This document shows positions 53,335 through 61,839 of a DNA stretch of 64,000 nt, piece by piece. Positions within the stretch are counted from its first letter, which is position 1, and every line of letters begins with the position of its first letter. Source of the stretch: Aminobacter aganoensis (GTDB lineage: Bacteria > Pseudomonadota > Alphaproteobacteria > Rhizobiales > Rhizobiaceae); assembly GCF_014206975.1 (NCBI RefSeq), contig NZ_JACHOU010000021.1, positions 1-64,000 on the forward strand, given 5' to 3'. The position numbers and the translations under genes were made by a program. A model generated the notes under the pieces. That model was not told where the DNA came from. It worked only from the letters and a program-made list of their open reading frames with translations, and ran no database searches.

Positions 53335-54071
53335 GTCCCATTTCTGTCCGCATTCGCCGTATCGCAATGGCGACACTCGTCGCCGGCACCGCAATATCCG
53401 CGCAGCCAGCTTCGGCGCTCACAGTCTACGATCCCTGGAACCACGCGGAGAACATCCTGAGCGCGGCACGGGCGCTGGAGCAGATCAACAATCAGGTGAC
53501 CTCGCTCGCCAACGAGGCGCAGATGCTGATCAACGATGCGATGAACCTCACCTCGCTGCCGACATCGGTGCTCGACCAGATCGAAGGCAATTTCGCCGAT
53601 ATGAAGGGCCTGCTCGATCAAGCCGAGAAGCTTGCCTACAGCGTCGACGACATCGAGGAGCAATTCTCGTCGACCTTCGAGGATTTCGCGGTTGACAAGA
53701 CGGGCGCTCAGCTTGTCGACGGCGCGCGCGAGCGCTGGCAGGAATCGCTCTCCGCCTTCGAGCATTCCCTGAAGGCAGGCGCGGTCGCCGTCGACAACAT
53801 CGATGCCATCGAGCGGCAGACGAGCAGCCTGGTCGGCGCAAGCAAGTCGGCGGTCGGCATCCTGCAGGCGACACAGGCCGGCAATGAGCTGCTTGCCGTG
53901 CAGGCCCAGCAGCTCACGGACCTTACCGCGATGCTGGCCGCGCAGGGTCGCGCCGACGCTCTTGAGCAGGCCCGGCTTGCCGCCGCGCAGGAGCAGGCGC
54001 GCGAGCAGTTCGGCCGCTTCATGGCCGGCCGAAGCTACAGCGCGTCCAGCGTGCGCATGTTCCACGACTGA
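53331..54071 (+). CDS. trbJ: TrbJ, mating-pore protein (VirB5-like)
   Basis: A 246-residue periplasmic protein with a signal peptide (cut near AQPASA-LTVYD) and long coiled-coil helices rich in Ala, Gln and Glu. VirB5/TrbJ proteins sit at the pilus tip and help recipient contact. It starts at the ATG at 53331; the long frame upstream is an overlap artefact within trbE. Confidence 0.93.
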   Translation: MSPISVRIRRIAMATLVAGTAISAQPASALTVYDPWNHAENILSAARALEQINNQVTSLANEAQMLINDAMNLTSLPTSVLDQIEGNFADMKGLLDQAEKLAYSVDDIEEQFSSTFEDFAVDKTGAQLVDGARERWQESLSAFEHSLKAGAVAVDNIDAIERQTSSLVGASKSAVGILQATQAGNELLAVQAQQLTDLTAMLAAQGRADALEQARLAAAQEQAREQFGRFMAGRSYSASSVRMFHD

Positions 54072-54085
54072 GGAGCCTGCCAGCG

Positions 54086-54460
54086 ATGGACTCGAAGATC
54101 GCCGCCCGGATGATTGCCGTTCTCGCCCTTGGCGCGGCCATGACAGCCGCGGTCATGGCCTTGCGCGGCGACGGCACGGAGGATGCCGCCCCCCATAGCC
54201 TCCGCCGTCCGGGCGGCGAGCCCGCCATTGCCGAACTGGTCCGCTGCCGCGATCTCGGCATGGCCGCCGCCAACGATCCGATCTGCCGGAAGGCATGGGC
54301 GGAGAACCGCCGCCGTTTCCTTCAGTCCCGTGAACCGGAGCGCTCCGTTACGCCGAAACCGGAACGACCGGCAACGCCGAGGGCCGAGCGGTTCGGCGAC
54401 GGCGAGGCAGGAAAGCCGAAGGCGACCGTTCCGCCAATCAACCTGCCGGTGTCGCCATGA
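54086..54460 (+). CDS. trbK: TrbK-like entry exclusion protein
   Basis: A 124-residue protein with an N-terminal membrane anchor (MIAVLALGAAMTAAVMAL), a conserved CRDLGMAAANDPICRKAWAENRRRF core and a Pro-rich tail. The core and the place between trbJ and trbL mark the alternative TrbK family, thought to block redundant entry of the same element. It overlaps trbL by 4 bases. Confidence 0.88.
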   Translation: MDSKIAARMIAVLALGAAMTAAVMALRGDGTEDAAPHSLRRPGGEPAIAELVRCRDLGMAAANDPICRKAWAENRRRFLQSREPERSVTPKPERPATPRAERFGDGEAGKPKATVPPINLPVSP

Positions 54461-55809
54461 ACGATGTCGGCGTCATCGACCGGTTCCTGGAGACCTTCAC
54501 CTCCTACATCGATTCCGGCTTCGGCCTGCTCGGCGGCGAGGTGGCGTTCCTCACCACCACGCTGATTGTCATCGACATCACCCTGGCCGGCCTGTTCTGG
54601 GCCTGGGGCGCCGACGAGGACGTGCTCCAGCGGCTGATCAGGAAGACGTTCTATATCGGTTTCTTCGCCTTCATCATCGGCAACTTCAACCGTCTCGCCG
54701 GGATCGTGTTCGAGAGTTTCTCTGGGCTCGGCCTGCAGGCAGGAGGCGGATCGCTCTCCGGTGCCGAGCTTCTCCAGCCCGGCCGCGTCGCGCAGGTCGG
54801 CATCGACGCCGGCAACCCCATCCTCGAGGCCGCCGGCGAGTTGATGGGATACGTCTCCTTCTTCGAGAATTTCGTGCAGATCATGGTGCTGCTGATCGCC
54901 TGGGCGATCGTGCTGATCGCCTTCTTCATCCTCGCCGTACAGATCTTCGTCACGCTGATCGAGTTCAAGCTGACTTCGCTCGCCGGCTTCGTGCTCATCC
55001 CCTTCGCGCTGTTCAACAAGACCGCGTTCCTTGCAGAGAAAGTCCTCGGCAACATCGTCGCCTCGGGCGTCAAGATCCTGGTGCTTGCCGTCATCGTCGG
55101 CATTGGCTCCGGCCTGTTCGGCGAATTCACCTCCGGGTTTGCCGACCAGCCGACGATCACCGATGCGCTGGCGCTGGTGCTCGGCGCGCTGTCATTGATG
55201 GGCCTCTCCATCTTCGGTCCCGGCATTGCCACGGGCCTCGTCTCCGGCGCGCCGCAGCTCGGCGCGGGCGCGGCGGTCGGCACTGGCCTTGCCGCCGCTG
55301 GTTTGGGGGCTGCCGGCTACATGGGGGCCCGCGCCGGATTGAGTGGTGCCGCAACGGCCGTAGGTGCCGGTGGCCGCATGTCGGCGTCGGCCGCACGTGG
55401 CGGGGCGCATCTCTCCGGCAGCACGTCGGCCGCCTACGGCCTTGCCGCCTCAATGTCCGGTCAGAGCGGCTCAAGTGGCGTCGGCGCCGGTATCGGAGGT
55501 GTGGCTCGCGTCGGCGGTTCAGCAGCCGTGCAGCCCGTCAGGCGGGTCATGTCGCGCGCCGCTCAATCCATGTCATCCAGCTTTCGCGCAGGACAGGCCG
55601 GCGCATGGTCCGTCACCGGCGGCCAGTCGCCTGCCGCCAGCGAATCCGACACTACTGCCTCGCCCTCGACGCCGCCGGCTTGGGCCGCCCGCATGAAGCA
55701 GGCCGGCAGGGCACATCACGGCGCAAGCGTTGCCGCCCACACCATCCGCTCCGGCGATCACGGCGGCGGCTCGATGTCCGTTCCCCTCGATCAGGATGAC
55801 CGCAAATGA
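54457..55809 (+). CDS. trbL: TrbL, mating-pore membrane protein (VirB6-like)
   Basis: A 450-residue polytopic inner-membrane protein, about six helices in residues 25-260, then a long Gly/Ala/Ser-rich C-terminal tail (about 265-450). VirB6/TrbL proteins form the inner-membrane channel part. It overlaps both neighbours by 4 bases (ATGA). Confidence 0.93.
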   Translation: MNDVGVIDRFLETFTSYIDSGFGLLGGEVAFLTTTLIVIDITLAGLFWAWGADEDVLQRLIRKTFYIGFFAFIIGNFNRLAGIVFESFSGLGLQAGGGSLSGAELLQPGRVAQVGIDAGNPILEAAGELMGYVSFFENFVQIMVLLIAWAIVLIAFFILAVQIFVTLIEFKLTSLAGFVLIPFALFNKTAFLAEKVLGNIVASGVKILVLAVIVGIGSGLFGEFTSGFADQPTITDALALVLGALSLMGLSIFGPGIATGLVSGAPQLGAGAAVGTGLAAAGLGAAGYMGARAGLSGAATAVGAGGRMSASAARGGAHLSGSTSAAYGLAASMSGQSGSSGVGAGIGGVARVGGSAAVQPVRRVMSRAAQSMSSSFRAGQAGAWSVTGGQSPAASESDTTASPSTPPAWAARMKQAGRAHHGASVAAHTIRSGDHGGGSMSVPLDQDDRK

Positions 55810-56495
55810 AGCTCTTCAAGAAGCCCTCCGTGCGCTATGCGCGCACGCCCGAGCCGGAGACGCCGTACCAGCGCGCCGCGCAGACTTGGGACGAGCGCAT
55901 CGGCTCGGCCCGGGTGCAGGCGACAAACTGGCGGCTGATGGCCTTCGGCTCGTTGGTCCTGGCCGGCGGCTTCGCGGTCGCGCTCGTCTGGCAATCCACG
56001 CGCGGCACCGTCGTTCCCTGGATTGTGCAGGTGGATCGCTTCGGCGAGGCTCAGGCTGTCGCGCCGGCTGTCGCTGACTACCGCCCGACCGATCCGCAGA
56101 TCGCATGGCATCTCGCCCGCTTCATTGAGCAGGTGAGGAGCATTCCCGCTGACCCTATCATCGTGCGACAGAGCTGGCTGCGCGCCTACGAGTTTACCAC
56201 CGACCGCGGCGCCGTCGCGCTCAACGACTACGCCCGCACCAACGACCCGTTCACCAAGGTCGACAAGCAGCAAATCGCCGTCGACATCTCCAGCGTCATC
56301 CGCGCGTCGCCGGACTCATTCCGCGTCGCCTGGACCGAGCGCCGCTACGAGAACGGCCAGCTCGCTGCGACCGACCGCTGGACTGCGATCCTCACCGTCG
56401 TGATCGAGCGGCCGCGCACGGCCGACAGGCTGAGGGCGAACCCTCTCGGCGTCTACGTCAACGCAATCAACTGGTCGAGGGAGTTGGGATCATGA
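55806..56495 (+). CDS. trbF: TrbF, mating-pore protein (VirB8-like)
   Basis: A 229-residue bitopic protein with one N-terminal membrane helix (LMAFGSLVLAGGFAVALVW, about 40-58) and the periplasmic VirB8 fold (WIVQVDRFGEAQAV, FRVAWTERRYENGQ). It is an assembly scaffold of the channel. It overlaps trbG by 4 bases. Confidence 0.94.
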   Translation: MKLFKKPSVRYARTPEPETPYQRAAQTWDERIGSARVQATNWRLMAFGSLVLAGGFAVALVWQSTRGTVVPWIVQVDRFGEAQAVAPAVADYRPTDPQIAWHLARFIEQVRSIPADPIIVRQSWLRAYEFTTDRGAVALNDYARTNDPFTKVDKQQIAVDISSVIRASPDSFRVAWTERRYENGQLAATDRWTAILTVVIERPRTADRLRANPLGVYVNAINWSRELGS

Positions 56496-57556
56496 GTCGC
56501 CCAAGAAAAGAAATCGCGCGCGGGAAGAAGTCACCTCGCTCTTTGCCGCTGGTCATCGCCTTGTCGGCAGCGACCGCGCTTGCCGGCTGTGCAAAGAAAT
56601 ACATCCCGCCGGAGATCGACTACGACGATGCCGCGCCCGCCGTGCTCATTGCCGACCCGCCTGGACCGGTGCACGTGGTGGAGACACCGAAGCCGTTGCC
56701 GCTGCCCGGCCAGTTGAAGCCGGTCGCGACGGGCAAGGAGAAACCGGAACCGGCCGATCCGAAGGCCCGCATCATGAGTGCGAACGAGGCGGCCCGCATG
56801 CAGCCCGTCCGCGACGGATTCATCAACGCCGTGCAGGTTTATCCCTTCTCGCCCGGCGCGCTCTATCAGGTCTATGCCGCGCCCGGACAGGTGACGGATA
56901 TCGCGCTGCAGCCCGGCGAGGGGCTTGTCGGCTCCGGCCCGGTCGCCGCCGGCGACACAGTCCGCTGGATCATCGGCGATACCGAGAGCGGGACAGGGGA
57001 TAGGCGGCAGGTTCATATCCTGGTGAAACCGACGCGGCCGGATCTTCAGACCAACCTCGTGATCAACACCGACCGCCGCACCTACCATCTGGAGCTGCGC
57101 TCGACCGCCTCGACCTACATGGCTTCCGTTTCGTGGAACTATCCGCAGGACCAGTTGATCGCGCTTCGCCGGCAGAATCTTCGCGCGGCCGAAGCTCAGT
57201 CGGTCGCTGCCGGGGTCGACATCTCGAAGCTTAACTTCAGATATCGCATTGAGGGCGACGCCGCGCCCTGGCGACCGCTGCGCGCCTTCGACGACGGATC
57301 GAAGGTCTACGTCGAGTTCCCGCCGGGAATCGCGCAGGGCGAAATGCCGCCGCTCTTCGTCATCGGCCCTTCCGGCAAGTCCGAGCTGGTCAACTACCGC
57401 GCCCGCCAGAACTACTATGTTGTCGACCGGCTGTTCGCGGCCGCCGAGCTGCGTCTCGGCGACAAGGATTCCGAGCGCCGCGTGCGCATCGTGCGTACGG
57501 ACGGCAGGAAGGTGACGCGGAGGACGGCGCTGTTCTCCGGAGGAGAAGGGCGATGA
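56492..57556 (+). CDS. trbG: TrbG, outer channel protein (VirB9-like), lipoprotein
   Basis: A 354-residue VirB9-class protein. The N terminus has a lipobox (TALAGC, Cys near 33), a Pro-rich linker, and the VirB9 domain (VQVYPFSPGALYQVYAAPGQVTDIALQPGE in outline, then the C-terminal part with YRIEGDAAPWRP and YVEFPP). It forms the outer-membrane core with TrbI. It overlaps trbI by 4 bases. Confidence 0.94.
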   Translation: MSRPRKEIARGKKSPRSLPLVIALSAATALAGCAKKYIPPEIDYDDAAPAVLIADPPGPVHVVETPKPLPLPGQLKPVATGKEKPEPADPKARIMSANEAARMQPVRDGFINAVQVYPFSPGALYQVYAAPGQVTDIALQPGEGLVGSGPVAAGDTVRWIIGDTESGTGDRRQVHILVKPTRPDLQTNLVINTDRRTYHLELRSTASTYMASVSWNYPQDQLIALRRQNLRAAEAQSVAAGVDISKLNFRYRIEGDAAPWRPLRAFDDGSKVYVEFPPGIAQGEMPPLFVIGPSGKSELVNYRARQNYYVVDRLFAAAELRLGDKDSERRVRIVRTDGRKVTRRTALFSGGEGR

Positions 57557-58782
57557 CCGACGCGCCAAACTCGCCTGCCGGAGACATCCGGGGCGACCTG
57601 CGCCTCCGGCCGGAGCCTACCCGCGTCATGCGCCTCTCGCGCAAGGTGCTGGTCGGCCTCGGCGGCGTCAGCGCCATCGCCGTAACGGGCGCGCTGCTCT
57701 GGGCTCTCGACACAAGTCGGAGGGGCGGCGAGCAACCCTCCGAGCTTTACACCACCGACAACCGCACCACGGCCGACGGGCTGCAGATCCTGCCACGAGA
57801 CTACACCGGCCTGCCGCGACCGGAGGTGCCCGAACTGGGGCCGCCACTGCCGGGCGACCTCGGTCGGCCGATCCGCCGCGCGCAGGAGCGCGGCCAGCCC
57901 GTGCCGCCGCCCGACATCCGCACGCCGCGCGCCGATCCCGAGGAGCAGCGCCGGCTTGCCGAGATCGAGGCCGCCCGTATCGCCAAGCTGTTTACCGACA
58001 GCCGCGGAGAACGCGCGGCCGCGGGTCAGGTTGTAGAGACCAACGCGCCTGGCACCGATCCGTCGACCGACCTGACGGCCTCGGAAGGGCCGCCATCGCT
58101 CGATGAGGGATCGGTGCAGAACATGCAGGATCGCAAGCTTGCCTTCGTCAACGCGGAGATAGACCGGCGCACGGTCAGTCCCGACCGCGTTCAGGCTAAG
58201 GCCTCGCCTCATGTAGTGCAGGCCGGCACCATTATTCCGGCAGCGCTGATCACCGGTATCAATTCCGATCTGCCCGGCCAAATCACCGCGCAGGTCACAG
58301 CGCACGTCTTCGACAGCCCGACAGGATCGTATCTGCTAATCCCGCAGGGAGCGCGGCTAGTCGGCCAATACGACAGCCAGGTCGCTTTCGGCCAGCGCCG
58401 CGTCCTGCTCGTGTGGAACCGCATCGTCATGCCCGACGGAACCTCCATCGTGCTGGAGCGGCTTCCGGGCACCGACACCGGAGGGTTCTCCGGTCTGGAG
58501 GACAAGGTCGACCATCATTGGGGTCAGCTTTTCCGCGCCGCCATGCTCTCCACGCTGCTTGGCATCGGCACGCAGCTCTCGATCGACGAGGAGAGCGAGA
58601 TCGCGCGCGCCATCCGCGAGAGCGCGCAGGATTCCGTGTCCGACATCGGCGAGCAGATCGTGCTGCGCCAACTCAATATCCAGCCGACCTTGACGGTGCG
58701 GCCGGGCTTCCCAATCCGCGTCATCGTCAATCGGGACTTGGTGATGCAGCCCTACGAGGGCGTGCCGAAAGAACCATCGTGA
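57553..58782 (+). CDS. trbI: TrbI, channel protein (VirB10-like)
   Basis: A 409-residue protein with one N-terminal membrane helix (about 35-57), a Pro-rich spacer and the VirB10 domain: AGTIIPAALITGINSDLPGQ, LLIPQGARLVGQYDS, VLLVWNRIVMPDG. It spans both membranes and gates the channel. Its TGA overlaps the GTG of the DUF2274 gene (GTGA). Confidence 0.95.
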   Translation: MTDAPNSPAGDIRGDLRLRPEPTRVMRLSRKVLVGLGGVSAIAVTGALLWALDTSRRGGEQPSELYTTDNRTTADGLQILPRDYTGLPRPEVPELGPPLPGDLGRPIRRAQERGQPVPPPDIRTPRADPEEQRRLAEIEAARIAKLFTDSRGERAAAGQVVETNAPGTDPSTDLTASEGPPSLDEGSVQNMQDRKLAFVNAEIDRRTVSPDRVQAKASPHVVQAGTIIPAALITGINSDLPGQITAQVTAHVFDSPTGSYLLIPQGARLVGQYDSQVAFGQRRVLLVWNRIVMPDGTSIVLERLPGTDTGGFSGLEDKVDHHWGQLFRAAMLSTLLGIGTQLSIDEESEIARAIRESAQDSVSDIGEQIVLRQLNIQPTLTVRPGFPIRVIVNRDLVMQPYEGVPKEPS

Positions 58783-59009
58783 CGAAGCTCAAGCTCTCCG
58801 CCATCCCCGACGACCGGCCGGTCAAGGTCACGCTCGATCTGCCGGCGGCTCTCCATCGCGATCTGGTCGCCTATGCCGCGATCCTCGCCCGCACTGCCGG
58901 CGACAAGACACCGCCCGATCCTGCCAAGCTCGTTGCACCTATGCTCCAGCGCTTCATTGCGACCGACAGGGCATTCGCCAAGGCGCGAAAAGAGCAGAAA
59001 ATTGGCTAA
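58779..59009 (+). CDS. DUF2274 protein closing the trb operon
   Basis: A 76-residue protein (TKLKLSAIPDDRPVKVTLDLPA start) matching DUF2274, the usual last gene of trb operons on alphaproteobacterial ICEs. It may be a small DNA-binding (ribbon-helix-helix-like) protein. It starts at a GTG at 58779 that overlaps the trbI stop by 4 bases. It converges with the LysR gene, 29 bases away. Confidence 0.88.
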   Translation: MTKLKLSAIPDDRPVKVTLDLPAALHRDLVAYAAILARTAGDKTPPDPAKLVAPMLQRFIATDRAFAKARKEQKIG

Positions 59010-59038
59010 CGGCACCTACCGCCTTGCACGGTTCTCAG

Positions 59039-59932
59039 TCAGTCTTGCGGATATGTCTCACGTAGGAAGGCGACAAACGCCCCAGACACCGGATTCGAGT
59101 TATCCGATCGCCAGTGGGCATCATAGCGCAGCCGGACCGACTTGTTCTTGTTCGTGAGTACGGACGATACGACGCCTTCGATCAGGCTCGCGGCGTCGCT
59201 GTCGGGAAGCAGTGTGACGCCAATCCCTTTTCGGACGAGATTGAGCAGGCTCGATCTGCTCACGTCATGCCGGACGATGGAGGGAAGGACCGCATCAGTC
59301 CCGATTCCACACAGCGTCCAAAACTCCATCGACTGCGAGTTGATTAGGGTCGTCTCTTGGGCGAGGTCAGCCAAATCGACTTTCTTCCGGCCGGCCAAGG
59401 GATGCTCCCCTGCCATCGCCACCACGATGCGATCGCGCCAGAGCGGCAAGGTTTCGGTCGCGCATCGCCGATCGAATCCATGCGCGATCACCACATCGAT
59501 TGTGCGGCTGCTGAGACCGGAATGCAGATCCGCGCGCGAAGCCTCCGTGAACCGGACGTCCACATCCGGTCTGTCTCGAACGAACGCCACGACGGCGTCG
59601 ACATAGCCGCAGGCCGGCAACGGTGCGTCGATCCCAATCATCAATTGGCCCGCCTCACCACGCCCGGTTGCGCCGACACTGGAGATCATGCCGTCCAGGT
59701 CCGTCAGCACCCGGCGAAGATTGGCCAGGAAACGCGTGCCGACAGCAGTCGGGCGGACCCCGCCAGAATGGCGATCGAACAAGGTCACGCCGAGCGTCAA
59801 CTCAAGATCACGAACACGGCGGCTCAGCGCAGTGTGGTGCATGTTCAGCCGTGTCGACGCCGCGAGGAAGCTGCCTTCCTCGGCGATCACGAGCACGCAT
59901 TGAAGCGTGAGAAGACGGATGGATCGTCGCAT
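59039..59932 (-). CDS. LysR-family transcriptional regulator
   Basis: A 297-residue LysR regulator with an N-terminal winged helix (GSFLAASTRLNMHHTALSRRVRDLE, residues 20-45) and a PBP-like effector domain. It lies between the trb operon and traI, on the traR/traI strand, and could follow traI in a transcript (74-base gap). Its ligand is unknown; it may read a metabolite linked to the nearby oxidoreductase cargo. Confidence 0.9.
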   Translation of the reverse strand: MRRSIRLLTLQCVLVIAEEGSFLAASTRLNMHHTALSRRVRDLELTLGVTLFDRHSGGVRPTAVGTRFLANLRRVLTDLDGMISSVGATGRGEAGQLMIGIDAPLPACGYVDAVVAFVRDRPDVDVRFTEASRADLHSGLSSRTIDVVIAHGFDRRCATETLPLWRDRIVVAMAGEHPLAGRKKVDLADLAQETTLINSQSMEFWTLCGIGTDAVLPSIVRHDVSRSSLLNLVRKGIGVTLLPDSDAASLIEGVVSSVLTNKNKSVRLRYDAHWRSDNSNPVSGAFVAFLRETYPQD

Positions 59933-60006
59933 CGTCTATCGCTCCTTCTCCGGCTCGGCCGCTGTGTGTCTTAAAAAGAGGGACGACAGCGACCGAAGCA
60001 GGAAGA

Positions 60007-60651
60007 CTAACGACCCGGTCGACTGTTCGGACGAGGGTCACGCAACACGGAAGCTGCGACAACCGCGGATGAAACCGAACGAGTTTCACGAAGCCGGTCC
60101 AGGGTGCGCTCGTCAAACTTCGCCGTGACCGCTACCGTCTCCTCGCCGTTGATCGTATGCGGCACGCCAAGTGGCGTTACGCGGAAATGGAACTGTACGA
60201 GGCGAAGAAGCCAAAGTGGGTTCATCTCGATGACGATCGTGTCGATGCCAGTGTCGAGACCCCATTCGACGATGCCCGAAAGCAGTGCGTTCGCAACGGG
60301 GCTCAGCATTCGACCACGTTCCCGATGCGCCGGCTCGACGCAGTATCGTGTCCATTCCCAGATGTTCGGCCCAACGGGACGCTCACCTTCACACAGCTCG
60401 GGCATTACGTCCGAGAGCAGATGCGGCCGCGTCGTGGGCAACATGCGCTGATAGCCAATCACCCTGCCAGCTTCGATATAGAGCATATGTACAGCATTTT
60501 CGTCATCGAACCGGTCGGTTTCGCGTCCATCGTCGCGTCGAAGATCTGACCAACCCTTCTCATCGACGAATACACGATGGCGGAGGCGATACGCCTCGTC
60601 GAGCTCAAGGTGGTACTGATTGGCATTCGCCCACGTCACAATATTGAGCAT
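60007..60651 (-). CDS. traI: TraI, LuxI-type acyl-homoserine-lactone synthase
   Basis: A 214-residue autoinducer synthase that makes the AHL signal from SAM and acyl-ACP. Conserved residues are in place: RHRVF and the Trp after it, DRFDDENAVHML (Asp pair), GYQRMLPTTRPHLL (Arg) and IWEWTRYCVEP (Glu and Arg). A GGAGG lies 7 bases before the ATG. It lies 76 bases after traR on the same strand, as in ICEMlSymR7A, where TraR-AHL drives it and fseA expression. Confidence 0.92.
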   Translation of the reverse strand: MLNIVTWANANQYHLELDEAYRLRHRVFVDEKGWSDLRRDDGRETDRFDDENAVHMLYIEAGRVIGYQRMLPTTRPHLLSDVMPELCEGERPVGPNIWEWTRYCVEPAHRERGRMLSPVANALLSGIVEWGLDTGIDTIVIEMNPLWLLRLVQFHFRVTPLGVPHTINGEETVAVTAKFDERTLDRLRETRSVSSAVVAASVLRDPRPNSRPGR

Positions 60652-60727
60652 CGGATATCCTCCACGTTTCAGAGTTCCGATGCTGTCTGAACGTCGCTGG
60701 GTGCGGCATTACGTGATTCAGTAGGGC

Positions 60728-61489
60728 TTAAAAGAGCAGACGCAGCCGAAATGCCTCCGCTACGGCATGAACGGTGTTCGTTACGCCTAGCCGCTCCCGA
60801 GCGGCACGTAAGTGCATGTCGGCTGTGTGGACGCTGATGCTCAGGCGCTCAGCGATGTCGTCGTTTTTGAGGCCCTCCGACGCCCATCGAAGGACATCGA
60901 TTTGGCGAGGCGAAAGGTGGACATCTGGGCGCTTTTCACCTCCCTTCAGTACAATCGCGCATCCGGCCGCAAACGTGGCAACAAACTCCAATGCCAGACG
61001 TTCATTGTCATCAACCTCAAGGCGCTCGCCAGCGATGGAGAAGCCCAACGGTCGACGTTCTACCGTTGCAAGGGCGATGGTGAACCCTTGATGCAGGCGA
61101 AATTCGGTGGCCTCCAGCATCACCGTTCTCTCGCGCAAACTTCTCGGATTCAAAAGGTCGATCTCGTTCCACATGAAGGGTCGCGATCCCTGTCGGACTA
61201 AACGAATGGTGGGATCGCGATAGAGGTAGCCGCAGGAGAAGTATCGCTCGGACCATTCTTGAGGCCAAGCATCGAGTAGGATGTGCGAAAGCTGCTCGCG
61301 TTGGGATGCGCCTGCGTGAGGGATCACGCCGGCGAGAACATGAGTTGCTCCTAAGGACTGCACATATGACATGAAGCGCGACCGCAGGCGATCCACGTCG
61401 CGACACTGACCGAGTTCGTTGAGAAGATCGAACGTTTCGTCGATCCGAATTCGCCAATGACTACGAGACACCGACGGCAGACCGTTCAT
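60728..61489 (-). CDS. traR: TraR, LuxR-type quorum-sensing activator
   Basis: A 253-residue AHL-responsive regulator. The autoinducer-binding half has the family W/Y/D/P/W pattern (WSERYFSCGYLYRDPTIRL, then PFMW). The C-terminal GerE helix-turn-helix is LSPRQIDVLRWASEGLKNDDIAERL ... VHTADMHL in outline (about 190-245). I start at the ATG at 61489 (MNGLPSVSRSHWR); the frame to 61555 adds an Arg-rich leader. It pairs with traI downstream. I could not find a clear tra box by eye. Confidence 0.9.
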   Translation of the reverse strand: MNGLPSVSRSHWRIRIDETFDLLNELGQCRDVDRLRSRFMSYVQSLGATHVLAGVIPHAGASQREQLSHILLDAWPQEWSERYFSCGYLYRDPTIRLVRQGSRPFMWNEIDLLNPRSLRERTVMLEATEFRLHQGFTIALATVERRPLGFSIAGERLEVDDNERLALEFVATFAAGCAIVLKGGEKRPDVHLSPRQIDVLRWASEGLKNDDIAERLSISVHTADMHLRAARERLGVTNTVHAVAEAFRLRLLF

Positions 61490-61839
61490 GATGCCACTCC
61501 GTGGGGTTCCGTGGCGTGGCGCCGCAAGATGCGGACGCTGCCCATTGTTCCGCAAACATCATATGCGCACTCACTTTCTGAGGAAGAGGCTTGGCGTCTT
61601 TCGGACTGACGAACAAAAATGATGGACGCGTGGCGAAAAGCGCTGCTCGGTCGTTTGCTAAAACAAGTGCGGAGCATCCCAAGGTCGGATGGTGAACTTA
61701 TTGAGACGTCGAATAGCCCTCAACATTGGTGCCATGAAAGCGGGCCGAAGTGAGTATGTAGACGGAACGGAACCGAGGTATTCGCTGTCTTCGTAGAACA
61801 TCTATACATCGATGAGTGGAACTAATTTGAGCGAGATTT
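61490..61839. other. Divergent intergenic region traR / GMC oxidoreductase
   Basis: About 350 bases without a gene I can support. Composition falls in GC towards 61700-61840. It must hold the promoters of traR and of the oxidoreductase gene. No strong palindrome is seen. Confidence 0.5.

Noticed and set aside
54183-55799. A 538-codon plus-strand frame over trbK and trbL
   Set aside because: Arg/His-rich, out of frame with the overlapping ATGA gene chain of trbK and trbL.
60652-60727. A tra box between traR and traI
   Set aside because: I looked for an 18-20-base dyad of the TraR type and found none that is convincing, so I do not list one.
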